Of a stretch of 64,000 nucleotides of DNA, positions 34,523-46,272 are shown piece after piece. The stretch comes from Chaetomium olivaceum (lineage: Eukaryota; Ascomycota; Sordariomycetes; Sordariales; Chaetomiaceae), in assembly GCA_039881045.1 (NCBI GenBank), contig JAYWVB010000013.1, positions 1-64,000 on the forward strand, written 5' to 3'. Both the position numbers and the translations under genes were made by a program. The notes under the pieces are model-generated. The model searched no databases. It was not told the DNA's origin and saw only the letters and a list, made by a program, of their open reading frames with translations. How positions within the stretch are numbered: the stretch's first letter is position 1; each line of letters begins with the position of its first letter.

Positions 34523-34620
34523 CGTCACCTGTAGGATTCGAACCTACGCTCCCGAGGGAACTGCCTCACAGCTAACTATTAATTAGCAGGGCAGCGCGTT
34601 AACCACTCCGCCAAAGTGAC
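34523..34620 (-). tRNA. tRNA-Ser (anticodon GCU) with a short intron
   Basis: Minus-strand fold: acceptor GTCACTT/AGGTGAC, D-arm with GGAGTGGTTAAC, anticodon stem CTGCC/GGCAG with loop CTGCTAA giving anticodon GCU, a long variable arm (TCCC..GGGA), and T-arm GTAGG-TTCGAAT-CCTAC. About 16-17 bases (TTAATAGTTAGCTGTG) between loop position 37 and the 3' anticodon stem form the intron. T-rich sequence TTTCTTTT follows as a Pol III terminator. It decodes AGC/AGU. Confidence 0.9.
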
Positions 34621-35489
34621 TGATGTGATATTTTTGAAAGCTTGTCTGAATCATAAGGAGCACGTGGTACTCTTTGTTCGGTATTCTCTGTTCGGTATTC
34701 TCTGTCCAATACCGCACTCTCGCGCAATTGACTTTGGCCAGGGCCCCGGCCGCTTCACGCTGGCGGGTAAACTAGGGGCGAGCCAAGGTAACCTCTCATT
34801 CCTAGCGTATTAGATATAAGGCGTGAGGGAGGTGTAATCCCGAAGAAACTGTTTCAGCGGTGAGTTACCGAATAAACTTACCATCAGTCCGACAGTTCCT
34901 CGAAAACGCCTCGAAGGATTGTAGGAACACTGGGGAAGTAGTTACAGCAAGTAGTGAAGGAGGAAGAGGAAGAGTAAGTTCAAGGGAGGAATAGGCCGGC
35001 TAGAGAAGGTTAAAAGGATGGGGTTTTAGTGTTATCAAGTGGTTGTCACAGGTCTGAAATGTATGGCGCGTCCTTGAAAGACCCCGCAAAAAACCGCCAA
35101 GCCCTTGACAACACCACAGGACGCGTATTCTTTCGAAGGTCCTCGTATTGTACTATAACGGCAGAATAAAACATGATAAAAATGGTATCTGGAGATACGC
35201 CTTGTCGAGGCGCATTGAATTATATATATCACAAGTGATGCATCGCCGTGGTTGTTGAGATGCACGCGTTCGAAGCTGTCGTCGATGCAGTCACTAAATG
35301 AGAGACGCTATCTGCCCTGTTGATTAGGTGCTGGACCCCCTGTGCTTTATAGGGGTCTTCAGGCCTCAACACCAAGCAATGACTATCACACAAAGAGCTG
35401 GAGGTCAGGCGGAATGAACCAATAACGTTATTAACCAACTAGTTACTACAGTATCTAAGCCAGATAAACCACCGCCTACCCACCACCGG
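34621..35489. other. intergenic / possible 3' flank of the Crypton element
   Basis: AT-rich, with no coding feature. The 3' boundary of the Crypton could lie here, but Cryptons lack long terminal repeats and I cannot place it. Confidence 0.3.
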
Positions 35490-38112
35490 TCATGCATCGA
35501 ATGACCATTTTCGCTCCATATCACCACTTTTGATTGCTTTCGTTACCTTGTCAAGCGAAAATCTAGGGCAGAGCTCCTCGATTCGCTGAATGACACGCAA
35601 GTGTTCAGCAGCGCTAGTTTCGCCGCCAAGCTCGTGCAACTTGCGCGCGATGAAGTCGACTATCACCTTTCGGCTGCAAAAGAGAGACTTCTGTGACTTT
35701 GGACGCCAAGCAGAGCCCCAAGCAGCTTCAAGCGACTCTATTGAAGGCATGCCAGCTCTTCCGTGCCTCCACAGGCGCCATAAATCCGAGACAGTTTTCA
35801 CATCGAGTGGAAACTTGAACTGTGGTGCCTGTGGTTTGGCCGACACTGGTAACGCCGGCGGGGATGTAGTTGAGGCCTGGGCCATAGCATCCTGCTCTCC
35901 TATACTAGTAGAAGATGCTGGGGGAGCAGTAGCAGTAGCGGCGGCAGGCGACGTTGACAGTGCCTGTACCGCTGCCGGCATCATTACGCGGCCGGCCGCC
36001 ATCGGCCGGCCGCGCTTCGGCATCTCGATTTGTTGCGAGATAGTACTCCGCCCAGGGCTGATCCTGATGATATAGGAGACTTTGGAGAGCTCCTCTACCT
36101 TCTTCGACAACTCCTTGACCTGGTTTGCTAGGTCAACAAACGCTCTCTCAGTCCACAAGTTCGAGGCTGTTTGTTGACTCGACAAACTGCGCAGTTTCTC
36201 TGCAACAGCGGGGATAGCTCGGTCAACGGTAGCTACATATGTATCCTCTTCGGCTATGCGGCAGGCGTCCTCTGTCTGCAGCGCAAACGCTGCAAACTCT
36301 TGACTGCAAAATACAGGGTCGCTAAAGATAGGGTGTTCGGGGTAGTGCTTCTGAAGGAAGACGGCATCTTGCAAAAACACTACCCGCAGCCACTCCAAAA
36401 GCTCGAGGAACGCGCCAGCCGCCTTGTTGGGTTCAACCGCCGAAGAAGCACTATCGTGGGCTTCTTTCCACTGGTCGAGAGCCGGCCAAATGCGCCTGCA
36501 AAGGGCCGCCGAAGGCTTGACGGTATCGCGTGGTAGAAAATAGGAGCCAGCCCAGTCAGGGTCAAAATCGGCTGTCGACCTCATAAACTCAAAGGGCAGG
36601 GATGTAAGGTAACAGCCTATCATCTGGTCGCCGCTGTTCCACCTACCAGCACGCCGTATCTATATATACCTAGTATAAGCATCTATATATATATATATGA
36701 AGGCGGCAAGGTGACAATAGATAGCTTCAAGACTTACTTGTCCTTCTGGGACCCCGTCCATATCGGCATTTTGCGCTGCTGCAACGCGAGGAGCATGTGA
36801 AAGTTTCGAGGTTTTGATGCCGCAAGCTTGATACAACCTCGCTGTCCAGTTGTTTGCGGTCTGCGGAGAAAGCTGCTGTTGCGGCTGCTTAGGGGACCGT
36901 GGCAGGACTTTGACATCGTACCAGTCCTCGCTACGCGCGAACGTAGGAAACGCCTCAATGCCCTCGGCTTGCCACCGCCAAAAGAAATAGCACGCCAGGG
37001 CGCCAACTAGACAACTGCGGACATCGCGGTGCCGCAATGCAGCGCCGTACTCTATCCTGCCATGCTGATTCGTTTTTCCCTGGTTCATGACAATGACCAG
37101 CGCATATGTTGGGAACTCGGCAGATTTCTGACCCTCATTCGGGAGCTCCAGGCGGAAGCAGTCAGGCAGTTCCATCGGCCGCCGGTTGCTCTGCCGGAGG
37201 AGCATATGGTTACCGAGAAGGAAGTCAACTTGCGTCCGGAGAAGGCATGAGACGTTGCCAACGGTCTGCCAAGCCGCGGCGTGGTGTTGTGGAATCTGCG
37301 CCTTGGAGTAGGAATCCTTAATCGTCCCCTCGAGGCGGTCGGTATATTCGCGGCGTTTACGGGCCCAGACGACAGCAAGAATGCTCTTCTTCAAGGCCTT
37401 GAGAGCAATCCCTTGAGGCCTCGGCGCCGGATTGACGTTCCGGCTCTTCTGTTCCTCGTACAATCTCTGGATAGCCGCAATATAGAGGCGTATAGAGTTG
37501 TAGGCAAGCTGGAGCTCTGGCTCGGCGAATAGGCCTTCGTCGTCGCCATCCTCCTCCTTCTCCTCAAGCTTCGTCGCCGGTACCGGAGACTCGGCAACAA
37601 AGACAGTATCGTCTGCATCAAAGGTTCAGCAATTTCAACGCAGAGAGGAAACAACAGGCCGGCTGAAGGAAGGGGCTACCTTCGGCAAGACGCCGCCTCT
37701 TCGACGCGGAAGCCCGCTTACCGGCAGCTCCAGATGCCGCACCGCGCTTCCTTTGCCGTTGAAGCCGGCCCCCCTTTTGGGGGGCACGGCTGACAACCTC
37801 CATCTTCATAAAGAGGAGCAGCTTGCCCTCGTCTACCAGATCGCCGGGGAGAGGCTGCCCTGACGGCCACGTCGACTGCCTGGCCGTCCAGTCTTCCGGA
37901 ATCGGTGGCCAATTGATAGCACACCAGCTCTGGGAGCGGCATCAGTACGTACTGTACTTTTTGGATCTCAGGGCAAACCCTCGTGCCTTCCATTCATCTT
38001 GTTTGGGCCTGTAAGCCCTGACAGTATTCTTCGGCGCGGTTCCAGCGAGGTTCAAGAGATAATAGTCCATCGCCTCGCGTACGCGAGGATCCTCGATTGC
38101 AGTCGACTCCAT
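35490..38112 (-). mobile_element. Crypton element: tyrosine recombinase with GCR1_C domain
   Basis: Exons 38112-37680, 37612-36738 and 36659-35490, with good splice sites, stay in one frame of 826 codons broken only by a TGA at codon 57 (37944-37942). The N-terminal part has NTVRAYRPKQDEW and GDLVDEGKLLLFM, typical of fungal Cryptons. The catalytic domain shows the Arg box (LLRQSNRRPMELPDCF), His-x-x-Arg (SHAPRVAAAQ), and IRRAGRWNSGDQMIGCYLTS with the tyrosine nucleophile. A Gln/Ser/Ala linker leads to a C-terminal GCR1_C DNA-binding domain (WRLWRHGRAGMPSIESLEAA, FCSRKVIVDFIARKL). The lone TGA could be CGA changed by C-to-T. Cryptons move as circles without terminal inverted repeats, so only the coding extent is given. 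Confidence 0.82.
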
Positions 38113-38641
38113 GGTAGAAAAACAGTCGGATCAATGATTACTCCACCAGCGGCAAGAGCGGCGGCAGCAGCAGCAGCAGTGTAGCCAGCAAGCGCAGAGG
38201 TGGTGAGGAGGAAGTTGTGTGGGTGGTGGCAAAGGGTCGCGATCGCGGCGCGCTGGATTGGATGGATTGGAAGGTCTGGAAGGTCTGACCATACAAAAAT
38301 ATACCACGTGACCTTCAGTTCGACCAGCTTTTTTTGCGGGCCCCACCTCTGTCGTATGGGGTTTATCGCTGCAGATTGGAAGGGGAAACGGGAGCGGCTG
38401 ACCTTCCAATCCGCGGCAATTTTGGCGGGGGTCAACCCGGACCCACCGGTTTTTGGCGGAGCTAAAGACCGGTTTTTGGTACCCCGGACCTGTGATACCA
38501 AGTGCTTCCAACGGTCTAATACCCTAAGGTAGGGGGAGTTCGGTATATTAGGGTCAAAAATGCTATAGAAGGAGTAACTTATAGAGAGAGAGGTAGATAT
38601 AGCAGATGTACCCTATGTTAATTAGATAGCTCAACTATAGG
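38113..38641. other. 5' flank of the Crypton gene
   Basis: Contains a GC-rich stretch followed by an AT-rich one (38530-38640). The element's 5' border probably lies within it. No coding feature. Confidence 0.3.
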
Positions 38642-38975
38642 ATGAGACTGATAGGCACAATCCGCCCAGCTTATCCAGATCCCTTACTGATGATACAAGG
38701 CCCCGAAAAGACCGCACACATCAAGATCCTTCTCGACCGTAGCGTCAACATCAAAACCAATGCGGTAATTCAATTCCGAATGACATCACTATACGGTGCT
38801 GTTATTGCTGGGGGCCTTATTCTTGCCTAAAAGCTTATATATATATTGGTGCGATTGTGGGCGCATGGCTAGGTCTCTTTCGCAAACGGTCGTACCACGG
38901 TCGAGGCCGCGGCTGAGCAATGGTGTTCGAATATAGTTCAATTATTGCTGAATGTTGGAGCAACAGGCGATATAT
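38642..38975 (+). pseudogene. decayed C-terminal fragment of an ankyrin-repeat gene
   Basis: The forward reading LLMIQGPEKTAHIKILLDRS, TSLYGAVIAGGLILA (stop) and, after a second stop and small shifts, GRTTVEAAAEQW and IVQLLLNVGATGDI (stop) follows the end of the Clr5-ankyrin protein at 55819-59460 (there: LLMPGPKKTALIQLLVEH, TALQGAAIAGDLMLA, GRTAVEAAAEHG, MVQLLLNAGATGDI) in order and spacing. Stops are TAA/TGA/TAG and AT enrichment is marked, as after RIP. It is clearly a relic, on the opposite strand to the better-preserved gene. Confidence 0.75.
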
Positions 38976-39232
38976 GAGATGGGTGGGTAAATTATCCTTA
39001 AGGTACGTACTACACACTACCTGCGCAGCTGCTGGGCAGCAACGAACCTTATATGGGAAGGGTCCCCCGGACACATGCTCCGTAGGTTTCTCCCACACAT
39101 GACCCCTCAAACCGACGTCACACCGAAGAGGTCAACGGGCGTGGACCTTGGATCTAGCACGAAACCTTATTAGTAGGTAGATACCTGGAGATTAAAGTCG
39201 GCTAATAACTGCACGCAGCGTCCCATTTCAAA

Positions 39233-40962
39233 ATGGATAGTTTACTACTCACAACCAAACGTCGTTCGACTATTGCCTCCCACATATTATCAACTACCAT
39301 CACCCAACTACCGACGACTAGGATTGGACCGCGTCGAAGAGTTGTCTCAATGTCCAGCCCGCTTCCGCCGATTGTCTGCCCCATGGCCCATCAGCGCAGC
39401 CGAAGTGAGACCGTTTTCGACCGCATCAGCGATGGTCGGGACGAGGAAAGCTTCTTAGGGGGTTCTTACGACGCCCTCGCTCCGATTAACGTCTCGTATT
39501 TTGGCCGGGACGGTAGCCTGGGTTTACGCAACACTTCCATCGAACACAACCGAATTGCACGACAACATCTCCACCGCACGTTTGGCGTCGTCAGTATCTA
39601 CACCTGTGAGCCGTGGGTAGTCCTCGGCTGTAGCCCATCAATTCCGAATGGCCGCCTACCGCAATCGGTCGGCGGCTTCATTGCTATATGGAGACAAGAA
39701 GGCGATACGGCCTTTATGCCTATGATTGGCGAATGTGGAGGCATCGACGACCCGACCGAGGTAGATCCGTCGATCCTGGACGGCTTCGAATACAATCGTA
39801 TTCCGAACGACGATGCGATCACGAGACTCGTTACCAGCCTATTTCCCGATTGTCAGGCCGTTACTTTTGTTGCTCCGGCGCTCATCATCGAACTTCCGCA
39901 GTCGACCGAGACAGCATTTTCCCATCGGATCCAGCACATGATTGGCAGTATCGACGGGGCGCCCTTCACGCTGTTATACCACAATGGCCCGTTGCCCAAC
40001 ACTCCGCGGACGAAACGAGCAATACGCCCACGACCGGAACTTGAAGAGGACGAACGAGTTGCCGACGAAACCGATTACGTGAAGAGGGACGGGAAGTTCT
40101 ACCCCGGATGTATGATATCATCTCGAGCGAAGGATGGCAGCCTCTACTCGTCCGCTTCTGCTGGGGTGCTCGTACAAAAGGGGGCCGAACGTCGATTAAC
40201 CTGCTCCTGGCACTGTTGGGAAAACCACGATATAAAGTACCAAACTTGCTAGGCCAAGATAACGCTGAAGCAAGGCGGGTGTTTGGCGTCATACAGGGCG
40301 ATAGGGGAACATATGTCAGACAAGTTATCCAGAGGGCCCGCCCGACCGACATCGCTCTCGCGGAACTCGAGCCTGGGATTGAATTCGAAAACTCCTTCAT
40401 GGACATCGGGGCGACAGCACGGAAATTTGTCCACAGCAACCTTATTGGGTTATTCGACGAGTTTCTAATCGATAGTTTCGTCACTGGCCGCCAGAGATTG
40501 ATGTCCTTGGGAAAACGGTGGCAGATCGCTAGAAAGCCCGGTCAACCGCACTCCCACCTCGCCACGCCGGACGGTGACGACTCGACCTTACCAACCGATG
40601 AAGTCGCATACATATCCGCAAAACAGGGCGTCTGTGGTACCAGTGACCCGGTACTTACCAGCAAACCGTACATCCGCGATAGTGCCTGCGCGGCGGTCTT
40701 GCTACGATGCTGTTCAGCGTCGGTAAAAGCTCAAAGCGACGCAATCGGTCAAGGTGAGGTCTGTGGGATGTTTCACTTTGCCGACCTCACGGCAAGAAAC
40801 GCGACGGAGGCGTCGTCCTACCTTGTATATGCAGACGCATTTGATCCGCTGATCGACGATGGATGGAGAATCGTGCCAGTTGGGGTTCAGGGTGAGCCTG
40901 AGGCCAATCTAGTTCCAACCTCGACCTTGGAGGATAACGGCGCGGGTAATGTCGGCTTTTAA
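39233..40962 (+). CDS. fungal peptidase-like protein of unknown function (frameshifted)
   Basis: Frame 1 runs 39233-40252 and the continuing protein is in a second frame to 40962; one base appears missing near 40230-40260. Restored length is about 575 residues from the first ATG; an internal ATG at 39350 (MSSPLPPIVC) is an alternative start. The second half has the order expected of a chymotrypsin-like fold: SASAGVLVQKGAERRLTCSW then HCW (His), RARPTDIALAELEPG (Asp), and YIRDSACAAVLLRC where a GxS/CG nucleophile loop would lie, with flanking Gly replaced. Then GEVCGMFHFADL and YADAFDPLIDDGW. I infer a trypsin/3C-like peptidase ancestor; no function is demonstrated and activity may be lost. 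Confidence 0.5.
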
Positions 40963-41653
40963 CGTGTCTCCGGGACACGCCGCGTCCGCCGCAAGTGGCA
41001 TCGCCAACATCATCCGCATCAGACAGCCCGGTTCCGGCTTCCCGGAAGTCTACACTAGCCCGTTCACGGTCCAGTCGGGCCTGGCCAGTCAGCTGGTGCA
41101 CAACATCCGCGGGCAGGAGGCCGGACTCTGTTGGAGACACGGACCTGGACACTCGGCGTCGGCGTCGGTTTTGTTCTGGGAGTTTCGCTGCTGACGGCAA
41201 TCATTTGGTGGGTTGCTTTGCGGCACGTGTCTGCTAGGGTGGCTCGCTAATAAGCTGCAGGCATATGGGGGCTGGGACATGTCTAGTTTCCATTCCGGTC
41301 TATTGACGTGTTGGTTGTTAGGATCCGCGGGGATGTATTCGGTGGTTTCAAGGGTTGGGAAACGGAAGTCGCACAGGGAACTCAGTTCGAAACCTTCATA
41401 GTTATTCCTGAATATTGATTCTTAAACATGTCGAGTCTGGTACAGACCCTCGCATTTTTCTGCTATATCCAGCTAAATAGCACCCCTGAATCGCAACCTC
41501 TCCACCGCCACTGCCTTGCCACCCGCCGCCTAGGTTGAATGAATGAAATAAGAGCAAGGCATGATGATCCTCCACTAGCCCTCGCACCAACATTATTTCC
41601 TACCCATCACCAATTACGAGACAGGCACCCTAATCCTGGTTTTCCTACCAAAC
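40963..41653. other. intergenic
   Basis: GC-rich for ~250 bp after the preceding gene (open in two frames but without motifs), then AT-richer. No supported gene. Confidence 0.35.
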
Positions 41654-41923
41654 CTAGCCAAACATGCCGTAAAACGGGCAAGACGGGACCACACAGGGGT
41701 ATTTGTTCGAGACGGTAGGCTTGTCCTTGGTCGACCGACACTCGACTTCCTCTATTGTCAGATAACATGGTCAGTGTTTGTGACCGACCAGCATCGATGG
41801 ACGGTTGACTCTGGGGAGGGAAGGTTGGCACAACAACAGGGTTCAAAACATACCACAACCCTCCAGGGTGGACGTGATCTCGTGGCCGCAGCGGTGGTGA
41901 ACGAAGATCTTGCGGTAGCACAT
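41654..41923 (-). CDS. small Cys/His-rich protein, 55 residues, two exons
   Basis: Exons 41923-41854 and 41751-41654, intron GTATGT...AATAG (102 bp). The product begins MCYRKIFVHHRCGHE and continues STLEGCEEVEC, ending CVVPSCPFYGMFG. Five further Cys after Met-Cys and three His, with a C-G-H motif, suggest a small zinc-binding fold. It belongs to the style of short ascomycete proteins that start MC..(Y/F)..CGH. There is no signal peptide. Splice sites and frame agree exactly. It is too short for most gene finders. Function unknown; compare the 58-residue protein at 33439-33615. Confidence 0.6.
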
Positions 41924-43599
41924 CTTAGTAGTGACTAAGCGGGTGTGTTTGTGTAACAGCTGATGCTGGTTCTTCGAAGAGAAAGAAGTGGCAAAGTTGA
42001 AGTGGGTTGAAGATGGACTCAAAAGGAAGTCTTGTATAGTGAAGCTGGAATGCAGGGCTAAGGGGCTTGTGGTTGCTTTAAGAGGCGATGAGATGAGAGT
42101 GGTTGCACGTGTAAACTGGTATTCAACAGGCCACTAAGCTTGATTGTTCCCAGCACGGGAATGGAGTGAGTTGTTCAAGTTGCGGCCTTCTGGTTTCCTC
42201 GCTGGACAACAACCTGCGGAATGACACGATATGGCAGTTGCTTTTGTACGCCTCACCCACAGCACCTTGATGACTTCGTCGACAAAATTGTAAGCGAGGT
42301 AATATCAACCCCTCACCAGCGAACCAGTCATTGAGAGCTAATGGTGGTGTACGTACGAGCAAAGGCGGGACTCTAATAACCACTCGGACATGCTCCCGCT
42401 TTCGACATGAGGGGCCGTCAGCAGCTCGAGCACTATGCGCCCGATCCCGTACATCATGTGCTCAAGGCTGTGGGAGCAAAAGGTAAACATTACCGCTAAG
42501 ACTACCTATGGAGCACTCCGCATCCTAGGGAGTCATCAACCGTGCGCCATCTATCCCATGCCTTCCGCGGTCTGGTAGGGTCCTTCAAACGCCACTTTGT
42601 GGCTGTGGATGGTTGTGTGTGGACGCCTCCCCTGTCCCGTGAGCGCCCCAAAGATGGTGTTCAATCTCAGCAGCGTCCTTGGCTTGGTCGGTCCGCTATG
42701 CTGGTATATGAACACCCCATAACCCTGAACTACACCCAATACCGTGTGGTGCTTGGAACTGGTGGGGTGCCATAACGATGCTCTGCTATAGCCGCAACGA
42801 ATTACAGGATCGCCCAAACAGGGATAGGAGAAACGGACTAAAATAGGCCGTCGAGTCCCAAATCGAGAGCAATCTTTCGCTTCCGTCTGGTTCTTCCCCA
42901 CCCTCAATTCTGGAGGAGGGGTTTTGTGGGTGGAATATGATAACCCATAAGCCTCACGGACCACCAGTTCCATATCGTCAAGGGTTTATACCGCCTGGGG
43001 TTGCTGGGTTGAGATCAGCCGCAAGCCGACCCGCCCACGGCTGGGTGTCCTAAGGTCGTTCAACCATGAACCATTCCGTCACGCCATCCGATTTCCGGAG
43101 CCGCCAGGATAGGAAGCTCATCTTGTCAAACCCCCAGCGGAGCTGCTAGAGATCGTAGAGATACTCTAGGGCCTTCGCTGAGGCATCAAGCGATGAGCCC
43201 TTCAGACCCCCACAGGACGTCCCCCGCTCAGGATCGAATATAACACCACCCGCTACTTTGTCGCCGGCAGTCGGATAACCGTGTTATTGCGCTGTCGTAT
43301 CAATGCAACACCTGCGCCAACCATGTGGATGCGGCGTAAAACCGAGACACCAGGGTCCGCTCGTGAAGGCTCGTGCCGTTGCTTATGCATGCAGCCGCTG
43401 TGATGGCCACCCAGGCTTAACGACGCCAGACGACGAACCGATAGCCCGGATGCCGAGATGCCGAGTCGATTTCTAAGCCGAGGTCCTTGCAAAGGTCGCG
43501 GTTGCGGGTGGTGAGTCTGGCCAGACATTATCGCAGTCGCCCAACAAAGCCCACGGGAGGAAAAAAAAGGTTGTAGCTTCCTCGCCCGGTGGTGAGGCC
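41924..43599. other. intergenic, 1.7 kb
   Basis: 5' flank of the small gene, then sequence with scattered short frames and no recognisable domain or repeat structure. It ends at the 3' end of the kinase gene. Confidence 0.35.
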
Positions 43600-46266
43600 T
43601 CACCAGTCCCCCCACGCCCTGCCAGCCCACCCCCCAGCACACATCACGCCAGCCCTCGAGGTAAGCCCAATCACCAGACAATGCACCACCAACAACACCA
43701 AACTCCTCCACCACCCGCCAGGCCACCCATAGCTCCCATAATCCACAATCTCACTCTCTTCTGACGCGCTGTCGTCCGGGCCAATCAACCCCAACCCAGA
43801 ACCCCCCGACGTAGTCATGCCATTCAACCCCCCCGACCCAACCCTCGACCTCCCAACCAGCCCATCCTCCCCCTCCCTTCCAAAACCACCACCACCACTC
43901 CCACCGCCCCTTACACCCCCATCAAGATCCCCCCCAATCCCCAAATGCAAATCCCCCGCCGCCAACCCCACCACCACGGCCATGACAGCCCACCCCGCAC
44001 TATACGGCCAACACACCCACGACAGGGACAGCACCTTGCCCACGAACAGCACCAGCCTCAACACCATCGCATGCTCATCTACCCAGCGCGCCACATGCAT
44101 CACAGCCAGCACAGCGTTCAGCCTGAGGCGCGCCGTGCGGGTCATGGGCGGACCCATGAGGAGAGGGGTGGTGATAGCGGCCGGGCTGATGGCCGAGTTG
44201 ACGACGTTGGGGGTGCGTTGTTGTTGCTGCTGCTGCTGGGGGTGCGGTGGGGTGAGTGGGATGGTGCGGTGGGCGGTGGGGCTGTGGGTGCGGCTGGAGT
44301 TGTTGTTGTTATTGCTATGGCTGCCGCGGTTGCTGCGGGAGAGGGTCATGCTGTGGGAGGAGGTTGGGCTGCGAGGGTGGCGGGAGCCTCCTGTCGAGGA
44401 GAGGGTGAGGCGTCTAGCCAGAAGGTTGCTGGTGGCTGAGGGCTGGGTGGAGGAGGAGGCTTCGGGGGCGGCGCGGCTGAAGGGGCTTGGGAGGTCTTCG
44501 TCCGCGACGTTACTGACGCGTGCGTGTTTGGTGGGGTCTGGGAGTTTGGTTTGGTGAGTAGACTGAGGTGAATGTGGCGTTGAAGGGGGACACAAACCTG
44601 GAACAGGAGTACTGGGAGGCATGGGAGAGTCGAGGTTCTGGACGCGCTGTCCGCTTAGACCAAGTAGTGGGCTGGTGTTTCTAGAACCTCTCATCATACT
44701 GTCAAAGCTGTACTCTCCACCCATGGCCCCCATGATTTCGCTGGCAGCGGCCGGTCTGCAGGATTCACGGCGAGAAGCCTCGAGAGTAGCTGGTATAGCT
44801 TCGACGGCAAGTCCGGCCGCGCTTTCCTCTCGTCCTGGAACCCCTTCCAGTGGGAAATCTCGGCGCGGAGCTGGTCGACGTCCTCCAACTCCTCCTGAAC
44901 GCTGTTGGCATTGACATACGGAAGGCGCCCAAAGCACATGAAGTACAAGATCATGCCCAACGAAAAGACGTCGGACTTGGTGGTGAAGTTCCCGTATCTG
45001 CCACTAGCATCCATTTTCAGAACTTCCGGTGCACAATAGGAGATGGTGCCTGTTGAGCCCGTCGACTTGCGGACGGCGTTCTCTGGCTGCACTTCGCCAA
45101 AATCGCTGATCAAGCACTTTAGCTGGTTGCCATCCTGGTGCAGGAGACAATTGCTTGGTTTTAGGTCTCGATGAATATAATTCGCCGCGTGGAGATACGA
45201 TAGACCTGACGTTATATCCTTAAAGAGCGAGTAGATTTCTTCCGGGGCCAGTCGCTTCTGGACCTGGGGACGCTCCGTTTGCCCCCTGGACCTGCGTCGC
45301 ATTTGGGCTTTGAGCTCCTCTTTTGTTGCCTCTTTCGGCTTGTCGCCAATGACATATTGCAGTAGATCGCCCCCGTTACAGTATTGCTGCAGGATAAAAG
45401 CGCATGCTACGCTGGGCCCGAAACGAGTGAGCTGGACGTCCTCAAGCCAGACGTGGCGGTATGACACCAGATTGGGATGCGCCAGGTTGGCTAGCAGCTC
45501 GACCTCGACGAGCACTTTCTCCAACCAGGCATGGTCGTCGCCGACGGGAACACGCTTGCAGGCGAAGTGCCCGAGGTTGCAGCCATCGATTTCGTGGCGC
45601 ACCAACAGCACGACACCCTTGCCTCCTCTGCCAAGTTCCCTCTCTTCAATGAAGAAGGTGTTGAAGTAATGCGGACTGAAGGCTTCCCGTTTTATGCGCC
45701 CGCCGCTTTGCGGTGCAGGCGAGCTGCTCACAAATTCGACCTCGGCTTCATGTTCGTCATGGGCCGCAGCGGGGAGGGGTTCGACTAGGCGGCGGATTGG
45801 ACTCGGGGGGGACTGAGATGAGGACGGATTGTGTGTGTTGTGGCCCGCGCGCAGCATGCGGAAATAATTGGGGTCGACAAAGTTGTCGCCATGATGGGTG
45901 TTTTCGTAGTGTCTGTCGGGGGATTTCGAACGGAGGGGTTGATGGCAGGTCGGGCATTCGTGCAGTTGAAGACCCCTGATCTCGAGACGCTGCGACGATG
46001 GATCGCGGACGACGATGGCGTTGTGATGTCGGCTGTGGTAGGAGGTACGTTAGTAAGATCCATGGTGTGATTCATCGCGGACCTTTCCCAGCCCCTCAAT
46101 TGATGCCGTTGTGAAATCCTCCCTATCTTGAGCGCGCGATCCCGTAAGTTGATGGCGGGGTGTTGAAGGACGCTGAAGGAGGGCGCTAGAGGGGGAGGGG
46201 ACAGGGTCGATGACGTACAGCACGATCTCGCGTCCTTCACGGGGGGTGATAGGGTACGAGCGACAT
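43600..46266 (-). CDS. IKS1: IKS1-type serine/threonine protein kinase (two frame breaks)
   Basis: Exon 1 (46266-46219) encodes MSLVPYHP..REGREIVL and joins exon 2 (46032-43600) at RHHNAIVVRDPSSQRLEIRG over a 186-bp intron. A Cys motif CPTCHQPL follows. The kinase domain has ELGRGGKGVVLLVRHE, FACKRVPVGDD, the long insert typical of Iks1, YIHRDLKPSNCLL, ISDFGEVQ, ISYCAPEVLK and SDVFSLGMILY. After the kinase comes a Ser/Pro/Gln-rich stretch and hydrophobic helices near the C-terminus (MVLRLVLFVGKVLSLSWVCW and RSLVLLVVHCLVIGL), suggesting membrane attachment. Exon 1 has one extra C in a C6 run (~46240) and one base is missing near 44740 (CTGCCAGCG); corrected length 826. Substrates of Iks1 are not established. 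Confidence 0.85.
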
Positions 46267-46272
46267 ATCTGG

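Noticed and set aside
42690..42800. Possible third copy of the repeat at 4300 and 7605
   Set aside because: Only a short GGTGCCATAACGATGC stretch resembles it; the surrounding bases do not align.
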